Positions 26,379-36,169 of a stretch of 64,000 bases of DNA are shown here, in pieces (position 1 is the first letter of the stretch; each line of letters opens with the position of its first letter). The notes beneath the pieces are model-generated. The model searched no databases, was not told the origin of the DNA, and saw only the letters and a program-made list of their open reading frames with translations. The stretch comes from Blastomussa wellsi (taxonomy: Eukaryota > Cnidaria > Anthozoa > Scleractinia > Plerogyridae): the NCBI GenBank assembly GCA_947652115.1, contig OX393571.1, forward strand, positions 11,913,504-11,977,503, given 5' to 3'. The position numbers and the translations under genes are program-made.

Positions 26379-26737
26379 CATTAGGTAGAGTTTGGATACG
26401 ATGTACATGTTTGTCTTTCCTTAAGCCTCCTTTCCTTGCTTAGCTCCTATGCGCCTATCAATGTTGAGTGTGTCAATGTTGAGCCGGAATTTAAAGGGGA
26501 GGGGGAGGGGGAGGGGAGGGGGAGGGGAGGGGGAGGTGGAGGAGGCCGATCATAGGCGGGGCATTTGAACTCAAAACCCACTAAAAGTCAATAAAATGTT
26601 GCTGGAAAGTCCACTCCCCTTAACATTGCTTGGTGGATTATATTGTTTATTGTCCTACCATACCAATCTGAAAGGAACTAAAACGGAGATAAAAACATCA
26701 AATTATATTGATTTTGACATTGTATTTTGCAGGTTAA
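18220..26737 (+). CDS. Secreted double-VWA-domain protein, six exons
   Basis: The exons are 18220-18268 (signal peptide METLWILILISLGQSL), 20706-21145, 22329-22488, 24520-24971 and 25716-25872, plus a probable last exon at 26733 that supplies only two bases and the stop TAA at 26735-26737. Phases agree throughout and give about 420 residues. VWA1 covers residues about 22-215 with MIDAS D30-R-S32-R-S34 and FTDGKP. VWA2 covers about 228-418 with D236-K-S238-K-S240 and LLTDGKH. Each domain is split into one long and one short exon with the same phases (1-0, 0-1), so VWA2 and VWA1 arose by exon-pair duplication. I infer a secreted metal-dependent adhesion protein. The gene lies head-to-head with the VWA gene at 432-9768. 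The last exon is the weakest part: a rival acceptor at 26763 would add about 17 residues. Confidence 0.82.
19154..19562. mobile_element. 410-bp MITE with TTTAAGA termini and TA duplication
   Basis: The ends are TTTAAGACGGATTCCGCTC and GCGGAAATCATCTTAAA, which are imperfect inverted repeats over about 45 bp. TA lies on both sides (19152-19153, 19563-19564), the target choice of Tc1/mariner-type elements. It lies in intron 1 of the double-VWA gene. Inverted copies are at 14551 and 16527. Confidence 0.7.
19800..20700. other. Intron sequence of the double-VWA gene
   Basis: I recognise no gene here. A short SINE-like scrap with GAGAGGCACTGTGAGAGTGA lies at about 20494-20530. The 79-codon open frame at 20075-20314 shows no family features. 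Confidence 0.4.
21569..21650. repeat. Hairpin MITE
   Basis: The arms begin CGCAGGCGTTATTAGGGGAT and return as the reverse complement ending AACGCCTGCG, with a loop of about 15 bases. It is intronic in the double-VWA gene. Confidence 0.6.
22705..22752 (-). ncRNA. Hammerhead-ribozyme-like motif (degenerate) in the Penelope-like left arm
   Basis: The order is stem I, core, stem II GGGC/GCUC with UAAC loop, CGAAA, minimal stem III, and stem I return. The core has C in place of the invariant U4, and the cleavage side reads GGC rather than GUC. Probably inactive. Confidence 0.35.
23060..23107 (+). ncRNA. Hammerhead-ribozyme-like motif (degenerate) in the Penelope-like right arm
   Basis: GATTCG...CGAATC can form stem I. 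CCGACTA stands in the place of CUGANGA, GGGC-UAAC-GCUC is stem II, then CGAAA and CGTC. The core has lost both U4 and G8, so catalysis is unlikely. It is kept as a fossil of the motif. Confidence 0.35.
23443..23640 (+). repeat. tRNA-derived SINE (Thr-like head) with characteristic tail
   Basis: The A box AGCTCAGTTGGTAGAGC and B box GGGTTCGAATCCC are intact, and the anticodon loop would read GGT. The 5' acceptor strand (AGTAAGT) does not pair with the 3' strand (TTGAAGC), so it is not a working tRNA. The tail GCTTCTTTCCAATTGCTTAAA recurs without a head at about 23940-24035, which shows that both are pieces of one SINE family. Confidence 0.65.
26350..26378. repeat. (GA)n microsatellite
   Basis: An uninterrupted run of AG dinucleotides lies in the last intron of the double-VWA gene. 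Confidence 0.9.
26496..26540. repeat. GGGGAG-type G-rich minisatellite
   Basis: About seven copies of a GGGGGAG unit. The G-run spacing could support a G-quadruplex on the plus strand. Confidence 0.7.
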
Positions 26738-26856
26738 TGGTTCATCTTTAAAATGACCTGCAGGAATCTACACCATCACTGATGCCACTGGCATGAATTT
26801 AAAGGGGAGCTGCTTATAATTATAATAACTACATTAACAATTTTACAGGCTTGTTT

Positions 26857-26862
26857 AATAAA
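26857..26862 (+). promoter_or_regulatory. Candidate polyadenylation signal of the double-VWA gene
   Basis: AATAAA lies about 120 bp after the proposed TAA at 26735. A second AATAAA lies near 26921. Confidence 0.35.
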
Positions 26863-27177
26863 GGCATAGTAAAGGAATTTGAGAGGTGATCACAGTTGTT
26901 AATTGTGCTTGTTAAATCCAAAATAAATGTTATAATTGTTTTCTGACTTAAAATGTTATTAAAATGCCCAATTATCGCAATGAAGGAACCTAAGAGGAGA
27001 AAATACCCCAGTTATATTCACAGCAAATAATATTATTACTTCTTATTTGTTTGTTTACTTTGTTTTACTTTGTGGCCGCAATTTACAATTAACACACTCA
27101 GTGCTAAATACCCTGACAATTAAACGCTATTATTTATATTCATGTCTGCTGCAAACACTCCAAGTTTGATTGATTTA

Positions 27178-27342
27178 GACCCATTTCATAAATGGCTGCC
27201 AATTTTGAATTATTTTGTATTCATTTAAATTAGCCTTTCTAACCAGGTGAAGCAAAAGATTTTTACTTCAAACTAGGTTAGAAAGGCTAATTTAAATGCA
27301 CACAAAACAAGTTAAATTTAGCAGCCATTTATGAAATAGGTC
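27178..27342. mobile_element. 165-bp palindromic MITE
   Basis: The arms start ACCCATTTCATAAATGGCTG and return as the reverse complement. The inner arms, TTTAAATTAGCCTTTCTAAC, lie around a short loop. The same family, split by another transposon, is seen in the tandem unit around 14230-15130. Confidence 0.65.
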
Positions 27343-27680
27343 GAGGGGCAGCTGTTTCATCTACAAAATTTGAATCAGGTGTAAATTCACTACTCAAGAA
27401 AGTGATGTGAGCCAGATAAATTGGGTACCAAGCTATTGGGTTAATACATGTAGCTAGCAACACACAAAATGATCCCAGAAATCCCAGTTCCAGAACTACA
27501 GCTGTAGCTGGTTGTCAGTTTCTGTGGTGGCAAACTGGAATAACCTTCAGTGTAGAAAATTTGTTAATCTTCCTGTCAAACACCACAAGTATAAGTTCAC
27601 AACTGTTTATCCTTGGTCAGCTTGTGTGCTACTCTCCTTTGCAGCTGTTTCTGGGGATATCACAGAGTGTTGCAGTGTGA

Positions 27681-27945
27681 GGAGCTGCAGTGGCCTAATG
27701 GTTGGTGCGCTGGACTCCGGATCGATAGGTCCAGGTTCGATCCTCGCCCAGGGCACTGCATTGTGTTCTTGGGAAAGACACTGTACTCTCACGGTGCCTC
27801 TCTTTACCCAGGTGTATTAATGGTACTGGCAAATTTAATGCTGAGGTGGTGGACTAGCTTCCACCCCAGGGGGAGAAGAAATACCCCTGGTCGCTTCATG
27901 CTGCAGCAACCGGGATAAGCTCTGGCCTGGTGGGGCACTACGCTC
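27681..27945 (+). repeat. tRNA-derived SINE, full length
   Basis: The head CAGTGGCCTAATGGTTGGTG with B box GGTTCGATCC is followed by the family body (GAAAGACACTGTACTCTC, TTTACCCAGGTGTATTAATG) and the 3' GGCCTGGTGGGGCAC. It lies between the double-VWA gene and WDR83OS. Confidence 0.75.
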
Positions 27946-28417
27946 ATATACGGACTTTATATGTACCTTAACGTACATGTACATACTGACAGATTGTTGT
28001 GTGACACCCAAAAAAGGCCATAAGTGGACTTTGGTACATGTACCTGTCACATTTTTCAGGTTGATAAAATGAACCAGATTTCCCAGGATACATGTACATT
28101 TAATATGCAAATACTCTGCCAACGAAGTTACATGCACATTTGTGCTGATCAATTACAGTCCTGACACTTAAAATAGAATATACTGGTGGCCCTCTCCTGA
28201 AGAGCGGGAAGATCTGCGCATGTGTGCAAAAAGAAATAAAAAACACCTCCATATCTAGTATAAATAAGACATGACTTGTCAAACTCTGAATATGCAATAT
28301 TAAAGAAATGTCTTCTGTAGTACATTATTCTGGTGTCATGTAACAATGTTCACTGAAAGTTTGACTTGCAAATTTATCCAGATGTAGATGACCCTTTCAC
28401 TTAAACTGATCCTCTTG

Positions 28418-30210
28418 CTACCAAGTTGATGCCATTGGTTGTGGATTTTGAAGATATGACATCACAACAGCTGACACTGATAATCTGGAAAGAAAATAAA
28501 AGTAATAACCTAATAACCTAATAGTTTTATGGAATGTGGGTACATTTTCTTCATTTTCTTCACAAAAACTGAAACTGCTTATCTTTTTTTGCACAATGGA
28601 CATCATGAAATGGAGTTAAAAAAAAAACAACTCTTACAGCATGACGCGCCCAACTGTGGTCACCCAACAAACTTTTTTGACAAGTTAGCCAATCAGAGAG
28701 CGCAAATTTGTTTGAGTTGTCCCGCCTCCTTGTTAAAAGCGTGACAGGTTTCGTGAAGATTCCTAGGAGGCGGGAAAGCTCAAACAAATTCGTGCTCTCT
28801 GATTGGCTAATTATAACTTGCCAGAAAAGTTTGTTGGGTGGTCACAGTTAGGAGTGTCGCACTGTAAGGTTTTCCATGACCTGTACAAACCTTTATCTTC
28901 CCTCAAAGATTGTGCAACACACCAAAATGCACTGCAATGTCTGCACTGGACAAATGCAAGTTTGTAGCACTGATTGCTTTGAAGGTGCATTCCATAAGGC
29001 AAGTGATCTAATTTGACTTACTGGTAACCATTATTTGCCTTAAAATCTACAATATAATATTCGCTGTGAGAGGTGTGGTGGCCTAAGTGTAAGTGTGCTG
29101 GACTCTTGATTGAGCTCTGGCGGGGTTTACATGAATTCATATTGTGCTCTTGAGCAGGCACTTAACATGCACCCTTCCAATGCCTCCCTCTACCCATGCA
29201 TGTATGTGGGAACCAGACTAAACTTGTGGGTCGCAGCTTTTCTGCTTGCCGCCCAATTATTTTTCTCACAATTTTAACTTTCATCTCATGGATTATAGAG
29301 CAAAAACGAGACTTCCTGCAATCTAGACTAACTTGCTGTACTTACAAAAAGCTACTGAACATCTGTTTGGTATCCTCTGACGAGCGCGAGTTGGAAAAGG
29401 TAATGAATGAACAGTAGACTGCTGCCCACGCTGCCCATTTGAGCTGAAAAAATTCAACAATCTATCATTCATTAAATTGAAATATTAATTTAATTCAATT
29501 TTCGAAATGTCACATACAATAAAAGAGTAGTGTAACATGTGATAAGATTCTACTGTGCATGAATGTGGTGCACTTTTAATATATTATGCATTTTATTGAA
29601 AATTTCCAAGAATTCACGAAATAAATTTCAATGATAATCAATAGCAATCAATAAATATCAATACTCACTCAACTTTCCACCATTGCTTTTCATTGATTTC
29701 CAATATCAATCCATTATTGATTAATATTGATTATTATTGATTTACTGATGATTGATATCGCTGACACAACGCGACACCCAAAAGTATAATTGGAAGAGAA
29801 AAGTTGTTTATTCTGAATAAGTGCGACACAGTATTTGGAGATCCATGAACTGATGAACATGTGAACATACTAAACGTTGCAAGATTCGATTGTGTTCATT
29901 ACATTACTATTTCAACGTATATCGTAGTTAAATACATTTTTCCGTTATATAAACTGTACACACAAAGCAGAATCAAACTTACGAAACTCACTAACACACG
30001 GTATTAACAGAAAACAGCATGTTCATCGGGTTCATAACTGTTTTATACCTTCATTAGGAGCCCACACATACTAAATATCATCCCTAAAAGGTTCATATAC
30101 TCTGCTGTCGGGTCATCTGTAGGCTTGCTAGTCACTGGCTTGTATCGGAAGATTTTGGTGGGCCTTCTAGGATCTTCTTTTACTGAGGCATACGAAGCAC
30201 CAGCCGGCAT
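28418..30210 (-). CDS. WDR83OS: PAT complex subunit Asterix (WDR83OS), complete, three exons
   Basis: The exons are 30049-30210, 29346-29443 and 28418-28484. Phases fit (0, then 2) and give 108 residues against 106 in human. Family signatures run in order: [65 protein letters not shown], then [15 protein letters not shown] before the stop at 28418-28420. Asterix is a small ER membrane protein of the PAT chaperone complex with CCDC47, which protects transmembrane helices with exposed polar groups at the Sec61 translocon. The segments [23 protein letters not shown] and the C-terminal VSAVVMSY are the membrane helices. The gene is divergent from the avidin-like gene. The ATG at 30210 is the only one that precedes the conserved DPRRP motif in frame at a sensible distance. 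Confidence 0.95.
28632..28868. mobile_element. Inverted-repeat MITE inside the second WDR83OS intron
   Basis: The ends read TTACAGCATGACGCGCCC and GTCGCACTGTAAG, followed by inner arms sharing GGTCACCCAACAAAC and TTAGCCAATCAGAGAGCGC with their reverse complements. It lies between Asterix exons 29346-29443 and 28418-28484. Confidence 0.6.
29066..29215 (+). repeat. tRNA-derived SINE, truncated and diverged
   Basis: The head GTGGTGGCCTAAGTGTAAGT and the body GTGCTCTTGAGCAGGCACTT match the family at 27681. The 3' half is missing. It lies in intron 2 of WDR83OS. Confidence 0.55.
29620..29762. repeat. AT-rich inverted and direct repeat of ATTGATT
   Basis: Several AATCAATA units face several TATTGATT units around a spacer near 29690, so the segment can fold on itself. 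It lies in the first intron of WDR83OS. Confidence 0.5.
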
Positions 30211-30587
30211 CTTGAACGGAGTGAAGAAGAACGTCCCGGCAAGCCTTGCGAGCACAATTCAAACGGAAGTAGAACTTTCGAGGAACTTGGACTTCATGCA
30301 GTGTAGTGAGGCAAAATCCCGGTGAAATGTTGTCCTTCTTGTAAAGTAATCGACTCTCTTTAGTGTGCGCCAACGTACCCAAGCCAATGTAGTTTAAAAA
30401 ACGTGCCAGTGATTGCTAATATCCGTGAGGTCTTTGTTGCTCTTAGCTAATTTTCAGTCAGGCGCAAATTTCGTAAACTGAGCACGAGAAAACCTGGTAA
30501 CGAAAAACTTCCGGTATAAATAAATCCACGTGAACTCCATGTGCAGTAAACGGCCAGCTTGCGCGCGGTAAATTTGTGGGCTGCAGG
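30211..30587. promoter_or_regulatory. Probable bidirectional promoter, WDR83OS / avidin-like gene
   Basis: Only 377 bp separate the divergent start codons, so both 5' leaders and both core promoters must lie here. I see no clear TATA box. A housekeeping-style shared promoter is an inference from spacing alone. Confidence 0.5.
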
Positions 30588-33582
30588 ATGGTGTTTTTTT
30601 CGATTCATTTGGGTTCTTTTACCTTTTCATTTCTTTCTTTTGTGTGCCTCTCAGCCGGAAAGAACTGCGAGACTTTAGACGGTAAATGGTATAACCAACT
30701 GGGTTCGGAGATTTTCCTGAAGCATGAAAAAGATGGAAGATTACTGGGCGATTATAGAACTGCAGTGGAGCGAGAGAAAGGCTCTGCTGGAGAAACACAT
30801 TCTATTGTGTTGGGTAAATATGAGAACTTAATTGTTTACGTTGGAAGTTCCTTTTTTTAAAGCACTGGCAATGCTGTTCACACGCAATATACGACAGTCT
30901 GACTTTCAGATTGTTCTTTATCCCCTCAGATAAGCTTAATAAATTAACATAATTTTGTTATTGATTTTTGTATGTTATATATGCCAAAATTTCGTATGTT
31001 CTGTTATTTCAATATTCTTTAACACTGCATTGTTTTCAGTTATAAACATGGGAGTACAAAATTGTGACTTGTATTGCTCTTCCATCTCGTGAAGTTTTAC
31101 AATACTTGTAATTTATTAATATAATGTGCTTTATTTGCATACAAACTGTGACAAGCCCTGCACGTTGCCCTTGCCATTGTGTAGATGGATGGCAGGGGGA
31201 GGGGAGGGGGAGGGGGGGGGGCTCCTGCTTCTTGTACCCTTTACACCTGTCTCCCGCCTGTTTGTTTTATTTCTAGTGCAAAATATTGGTGCCATTTTGC
31301 TAAATAATATTTTACCCTGAGTTTTGCTGGTTCTGTCACCTTGGGAATCCCACTTGCTCCAGTCTTTCCTCTTGCCTCCTATACACCTCCTGTCCCCTTT
31401 TCTCTTAGGTTCCTGCCCTCCCCTCCCCCTCCACACATAGACCAAATGTAATACTGCTGATGTGTGGCTAACACAAAATGTATACATGTACTCTTCTCAG
31501 TTCAAAGTTATTATTACATGTGCTATTATAATAATGATGATAGCTACCGGTATCTCCATTATAAATTGTTATAAACTGTGGCTGTGATGAGTGAGCTTGC
31601 TTGTCACCTTTGGACCTTTAAATGGCAAATGCCATTTTAATCCACTAGCTGTGGTAAAAACCCTCTCTTGGAGGAATGTGTGACTTCCCATAACTTAATG
31701 TTTGTTATAAATTCTAAGACATTTAAGTTTTTAGAACTTCCAACAAACATGTAACGCTTGAAAAAGAAGCAGCTCATATTCAACTAATAGGGTGAGACAA
31801 ATTTCAAATACACAACTTGCCCTTTCGGCAAGCTGTTATTCCATCTTGCCAGCCAAAATCTCTGAGGAACGAGCCCAAAAAATATCAGTTGAATTTATTT
31901 TGGTCTCTTAAATTTTACATTCTACTTTACAGTAACTGAAGAAAAGAATTGAATTGTTTCACTTTCTCTCCTTAACTGTCTGCCATCAGAAAAACAACAA
32001 AAGCCACCAACTTTACTTGACTCATGTCCACTTCATACTTGCCTATCAGGCAACCTGTGATAAGAAGGCAGTAGCCTGACTAATCATTTCACTAGTCTTT
32101 TTGGCTATCGGACAGACGTTTCGTCACACCCTGAGCTAAACAGATGGGGATGCGGTGATTAATGGCCAGCAATAATTAATTCAAGTTTCTGTCATACAAA
32201 GTCTCTTGGTGTATTGCTTACTCTGTGTTAGTTCTGTCCACCTGGGTGGGATATTGTTCTGTTACAGGTTTTCCTGTTGAATGTTTGACACGTTGCACTA
32301 CTGTAACAGTGAATTTATTTGCCCATACCCTGTGGGTAAAGTGAGTGAAGAGAGTCACTGGGAATTATATAGTGGGGGGGGGGGGGGGGGCTACCATACA
32401 TTTACACATGCTTTATGGGAACTGATATGTTCCTCTAGCTGGGGTTCCATTTCTTACGTTTAGGTCTATAATCATTTTATGGGTTTTCAGTTTCACCTTT
32501 AGTCTTTGATGGGAAGCAGAAATTATGGGAGGAAATTATGCCAAAATACTCTTCTTGTTTAGATAAGGTGTACAATTTAACTACTTAGACTGAGATGGTG
32601 TTGCAGCTTTGAGCTATGCTTTGGTCTGAGATGGGGAAGGGGTTCCTGGATCCCTGTGGAACACCCCACATCCCTCCCCCTTGTTGTTTTGTAATTTGCC
32701 ATTGTGTAAGCTGGGTAATTATGTAATTTTAATTCTCTTTGTAATATAGGTACAGCACCCTATGACTACCCTGGCGCAGCCTTTGCTTTCTCAGTTGTCT
32801 GGCGTAATGGCTCCTCAACAACTGTGTGGACTGGTCAGTGTCTTATCTGTGACGGTCATGAAAAACTTCTAACTTCATGGCTGCTTCGCTCCAAGGTTGA
32901 TACATGTGTAAACAAGTGGAAATCGACTATGATTGGACGCGACACATTCACTAGATATGAACAACGTGATGGCCCTCGCAAACCGAACGAAACAGCTACA
33001 GAAACACCTTTTACTGTTAAGACAGTAATTAAGAATTGGGATCCTGAAGGTCAAAACAAACCTTGTAATTTAAATGGGAAATGGTATAATCTCTTGGGCT
33101 CTGAGATGATTTTAAAGCAGGGAGAAGATAGTGCTATAAAAGGGGAGTATCGCACTGCTGTTGAGCGTGTAACAGGGGCAGCAGGAACAAGTCATTCCAA
33201 GGTGTTAGGAATTGGACAACTTGGTGGCTCGAACAGCACTTTCGCTTTTTTTGTTGTGTGGAGGAATGGTGCATCTGTCACGGGATGGGTGGGGCAGTGC
33301 CACATCTGTGGTGAGAATAAAACTGAGGTCATTGAGAGTGCATGGCTACTGCGCAGCAAAATTGAAAAGTGTAGCGACGACTGGAAGTCAACCTTATACA
33401 ATGAGGATAGCTTCACCCACACTGAAACAACACCAGGACCAAGAAAGGATGATGGCACCCATACTCCAGATAGAAATGGAGAGGAGGAAAAGAATCCAAA
33501 AGCCTGTGGAGGGTGTCAGATTTTGTTTTCTTTCACTCTTTTTAGTTTGAGTGTTCTCAGTTCTTTAGTAAATTGGTATTAG
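30588..33582 (+). CDS. Tandem two-domain avidin-family protein, signal peptide and GPI-like tail
   Basis: The exons are 30588-30813 and 32750-33582 (phase 1), giving 352 residues. Residues 1-23 are a signal peptide. Avidin domain 1 is about 27-145 and domain 2 about 181-299. By alignment with avidin and streptavidin, the biotin-pocket residues are present in both. Domain 1 has N36, S40, Y56, T58, W93, S98, T100, W102, W119, L121, W132 and D140. Domain 2 has N189, S193, Y209, T211, W246, S251, T253, W255, W274, L276, W287 and D295. The stretch WKSTMIGRDTFTR is notably streptavidin-like. C27/C106 and C181/C259 match the avidin disulfide, and each domain adds a second Cys pair. The C-terminal CGGC and a 20-residue hydrophobic end without a charged tail suggest a GPI anchor. 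Known avidins bind biotin as tetramers or dimers. Biotin binding here is inferred from residues only. Confidence 0.9.
30814..32749 (+). other. Single intron of the avidin-like gene
   Basis: A 1,936-bp intron with a GT donor at 30814 and AG at 32748-32749. It contains G-rich simple tracts at about 31194-31221 and 32373-32392. I see no exon or gene in it. Confidence 0.7.
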
Positions 33583-33884
33583 GTAATGTCAGTAAAAGTA
33601 TGTACATGACGGTCATTGACAAGAGTGGCCATTTTTTTCTACGAAGTTATCTAACCTTCATTGAAGTACATTTTGGGCATACAGTACATTATTTTGGTTT
33701 TAGATTTTTGTTAATTATTAGATAGCACAAATTAATATTTATGTATAGCCAATTTTCAAATGATGAAGTTGTGAGAAATAGTGGTGTCTGCAAAAGTCCT
33801 TGGCAACCAATATCCAGTCAGTATCTCAAAGAAATTTAACTTGAGATATTTTCTTTGGTGTTGTTCTTTGTAAAAGTTATAAAA

Positions 33885-34430
33885 TTGTGTCATAGGCACA
33901 CAAATGCAGCCATCATACACACAATCCAGCATCATACATGCAGTGCATGCAGATGTAGAATTGCAATCCAGCATAATACATGCAGAATGGGTGCAGAGTA
34001 AACTACAATCAAGTGCCATTAGAGATGCAATACTTGCAGCCTGTTGAAGGTGCTGGACTGCATTGTAATCCAGCATAATAGGCATGCAATACATGCAGAG
34101 TAAACTTCATTCCAACATTGTAACGTGGTGTGTGTAGGCAGCTGTAGATGCTGGACTGTATTTTAATCCATCATAATAGGCACGCAATACAATATACCCC
34201 CAGGGTAAACTATAATTGCCCATTATAGAAATGCAATTCGTGCAAACAGCTGCAGATACTAAGCAGTCCAGTACAGTCCGGTATTATAGGCACACTGCAT
34301 GCAGACAGCTGAAGATGCTGGACTGCATTTCAATCTCCAGCACAATAGGCATGTAATGCGTACAGAGTAAACTGTAATCTGGCATCAGACATGCAGAGTG
34401 TACTCATGCTTGTCAGAGTACAACCAAGCA
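33885..34430. repeat. Degenerate tandem repeat, unit about 85-105 bp
   Basis: Four or five diverged units repeat the phrases GATGCTGGACTGCAT, AATCCAGCATAATAGGC, ATGCAATACATGCAGAG and TAAACT. Clear starts lie near 34048, 34149 and 34313. It sits just 3' of the avidin-like gene. No coding use. Confidence 0.7.
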
Positions 34431-35394
34431 GGCTATAAATACTGCAACAACAAGAGTCAACATTTTCAGATTTCAGTTTTCGTTCCTTGTAAGACCATGG
34501 AAATCTTTGCTTGGACAATGAATAACTATTTGGGTGTTGATAACTGTGAAAATGGCGAGTAAAAATAATAGCTACTGTTTTATAAGGGGTTATTCAGTAA
34601 AATTTGATTTACAAATACGAAAAATAGCTAGTTTTTTAATATGAATAAGGGGTTATCCCAGTCATTCATTCAATAAAATTATTTTACCCTTTGTTTTACC
34701 ATAAATCTTAAAATCACTGGTAACAATTTTGTATTTATGTTAACAAATTTTTGTTACAATATTTTATTTACTTTGCCTACTTTTTTGACAAACGTCAGTT
34801 ATTGCAAATAATTTTAACAAGTATTTATGTTCTGCAATTCTTTTGTTCTACCTGAAATAATATTGACATTGATAAATGATAGTAGTTTTGTATTTACGTT
34901 TACAAGTTGTAAAACATTTTTTAATTTTCATCAAATTACAGTGACAATGGTAACTTGTATGCTGAGTCTTGTTATCAATAGGCCATTTCCGAGTTCTCTC
35001 TTGCCTCAGTGTCGAAACGAGTCCAAGTGCGAAACCACTGTTATGAAAATGTGTTTTACCTGCATCTTCATTCTCATGCAAAACAAGCTCATTTCCATAT
35101 GAATAGTTTCGCAGGTACACTTGTTTTGAAACAGAGGGAAAAGGGAACTTGGAAATGGCCTATTGGGGAGAGATGTTCTCTTTCTGCAGTTATGTTCTGC
35201 TTGCATCATTTCAAGAGAAAAAATTTTCCCAATCTTCCCAGCATGATACACATTATTCTAGAACCTTTCCAGTAGCCTGCCAAGATATAATTCAACAGTG
35301 CAGTGTACATCAAACCAAAGTATACATTAGACTAAAGGCCTTATACTTTGACCAGTACTATCACTATCAGTTGATGTTAATATGATACTGATAT

Positions 35395-36160
35395 CCCTAG
35401 GGCAGGGGTTACACCTGAATTTGGGTGAAAGAAGGCTTTAGAAGAAGGGTTAGACGAAAGAAAATTATTTTTGGAACACCCACAGACAGTTGACCCCCTT
35501 TCAAGGGTGGATCTAGGGGGAGGGTGCAGGGGGTGTGCACCCCTCCGTGAAATGTCCTGCAACTTTCTAATATAACAAGTACTCTGCTTGCATCACCTGT
35601 TAGTTGTGTCATTGTTTAGTGGTGCACCCCCACAGGGTTCGTACGGGTCCTGGAAATCCTGGAAAGTCCTGGAATTTTACTATGGCATTTTCCAGGACTG
35701 GAAAGTACTGGAAAAAGATTACATGCCCTGGAAAGTCCTGGAAATCTGTTAAAATCAAGAAATGAATTTTTCTGCACTAACTTTATAAGAAATGCGATGC
35801 TTACAGTTCTGAAAATTTATATTGGGATCTTGGAAGGGAAAAGGGTTAAATGTGAATTTTGGAGTCCTGGAAAATTCGTTATGAGCCCTGGAAAAGGCCT
35901 GGAAAAGTCCTGAAAATTTGTCTGTGAACTGGGGTACGAACCCTGCCCCCAACTGGTTAGAACCCAAGGGTTAGACGAAAGAATTATTTTTGGAACACAC
36001 ACAGTTGACCCCCTTGCAAGGGCAGAGCTAGGGGGAGGGTGCAGGGGGTGCGCGCCCCTCCCTGAGATGACCTGCAACTTTCTAATATAACTAGTACTCT
36101 GCCTGCATCACATGTTAGTAATGTCATTCTTTAGTGGTGCACCCCCAACTGAGAAAAATC
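35395..36160. repeat. Direct-repeat pair (about 240 bp) split by a transposon
   Basis: Segments about 35440-35632 and 35965-36155 share GGTTAGACGAAAGAA, GGGGGAGGGTGCAGGGGGTG, CTGCAACTTTCTAATATAAC and TTAGTGGTGCACCCCCA. A related sequence is in the tandem unit near 13440-13580, so this is a dispersed repeat present here as a tandem pair. Confidence 0.6.
35633..35945. mobile_element. 313-bp MITE with CAGGGTTCGTAC termini
   Basis: The ends are CAGGGTTCGTAC and GTACGAACCCTG. CCCCCA flanks both sides (35627-35632, 35946-35951). The interior is a run of GTCCTGGAAA phrases in both arms. It is inserted at the end of the first repeat of the pair at 35395-36160. Confidence 0.7.
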
Positions 36161-36169
36161 CTTGATCTG

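Noticed and set aside
26346..26540. CRISPR-like regular repetition
   Set aside because: These are simple (GA)n and G-rich repeats in an animal genome. No spacer-repeat structure exists anywhere in the window.
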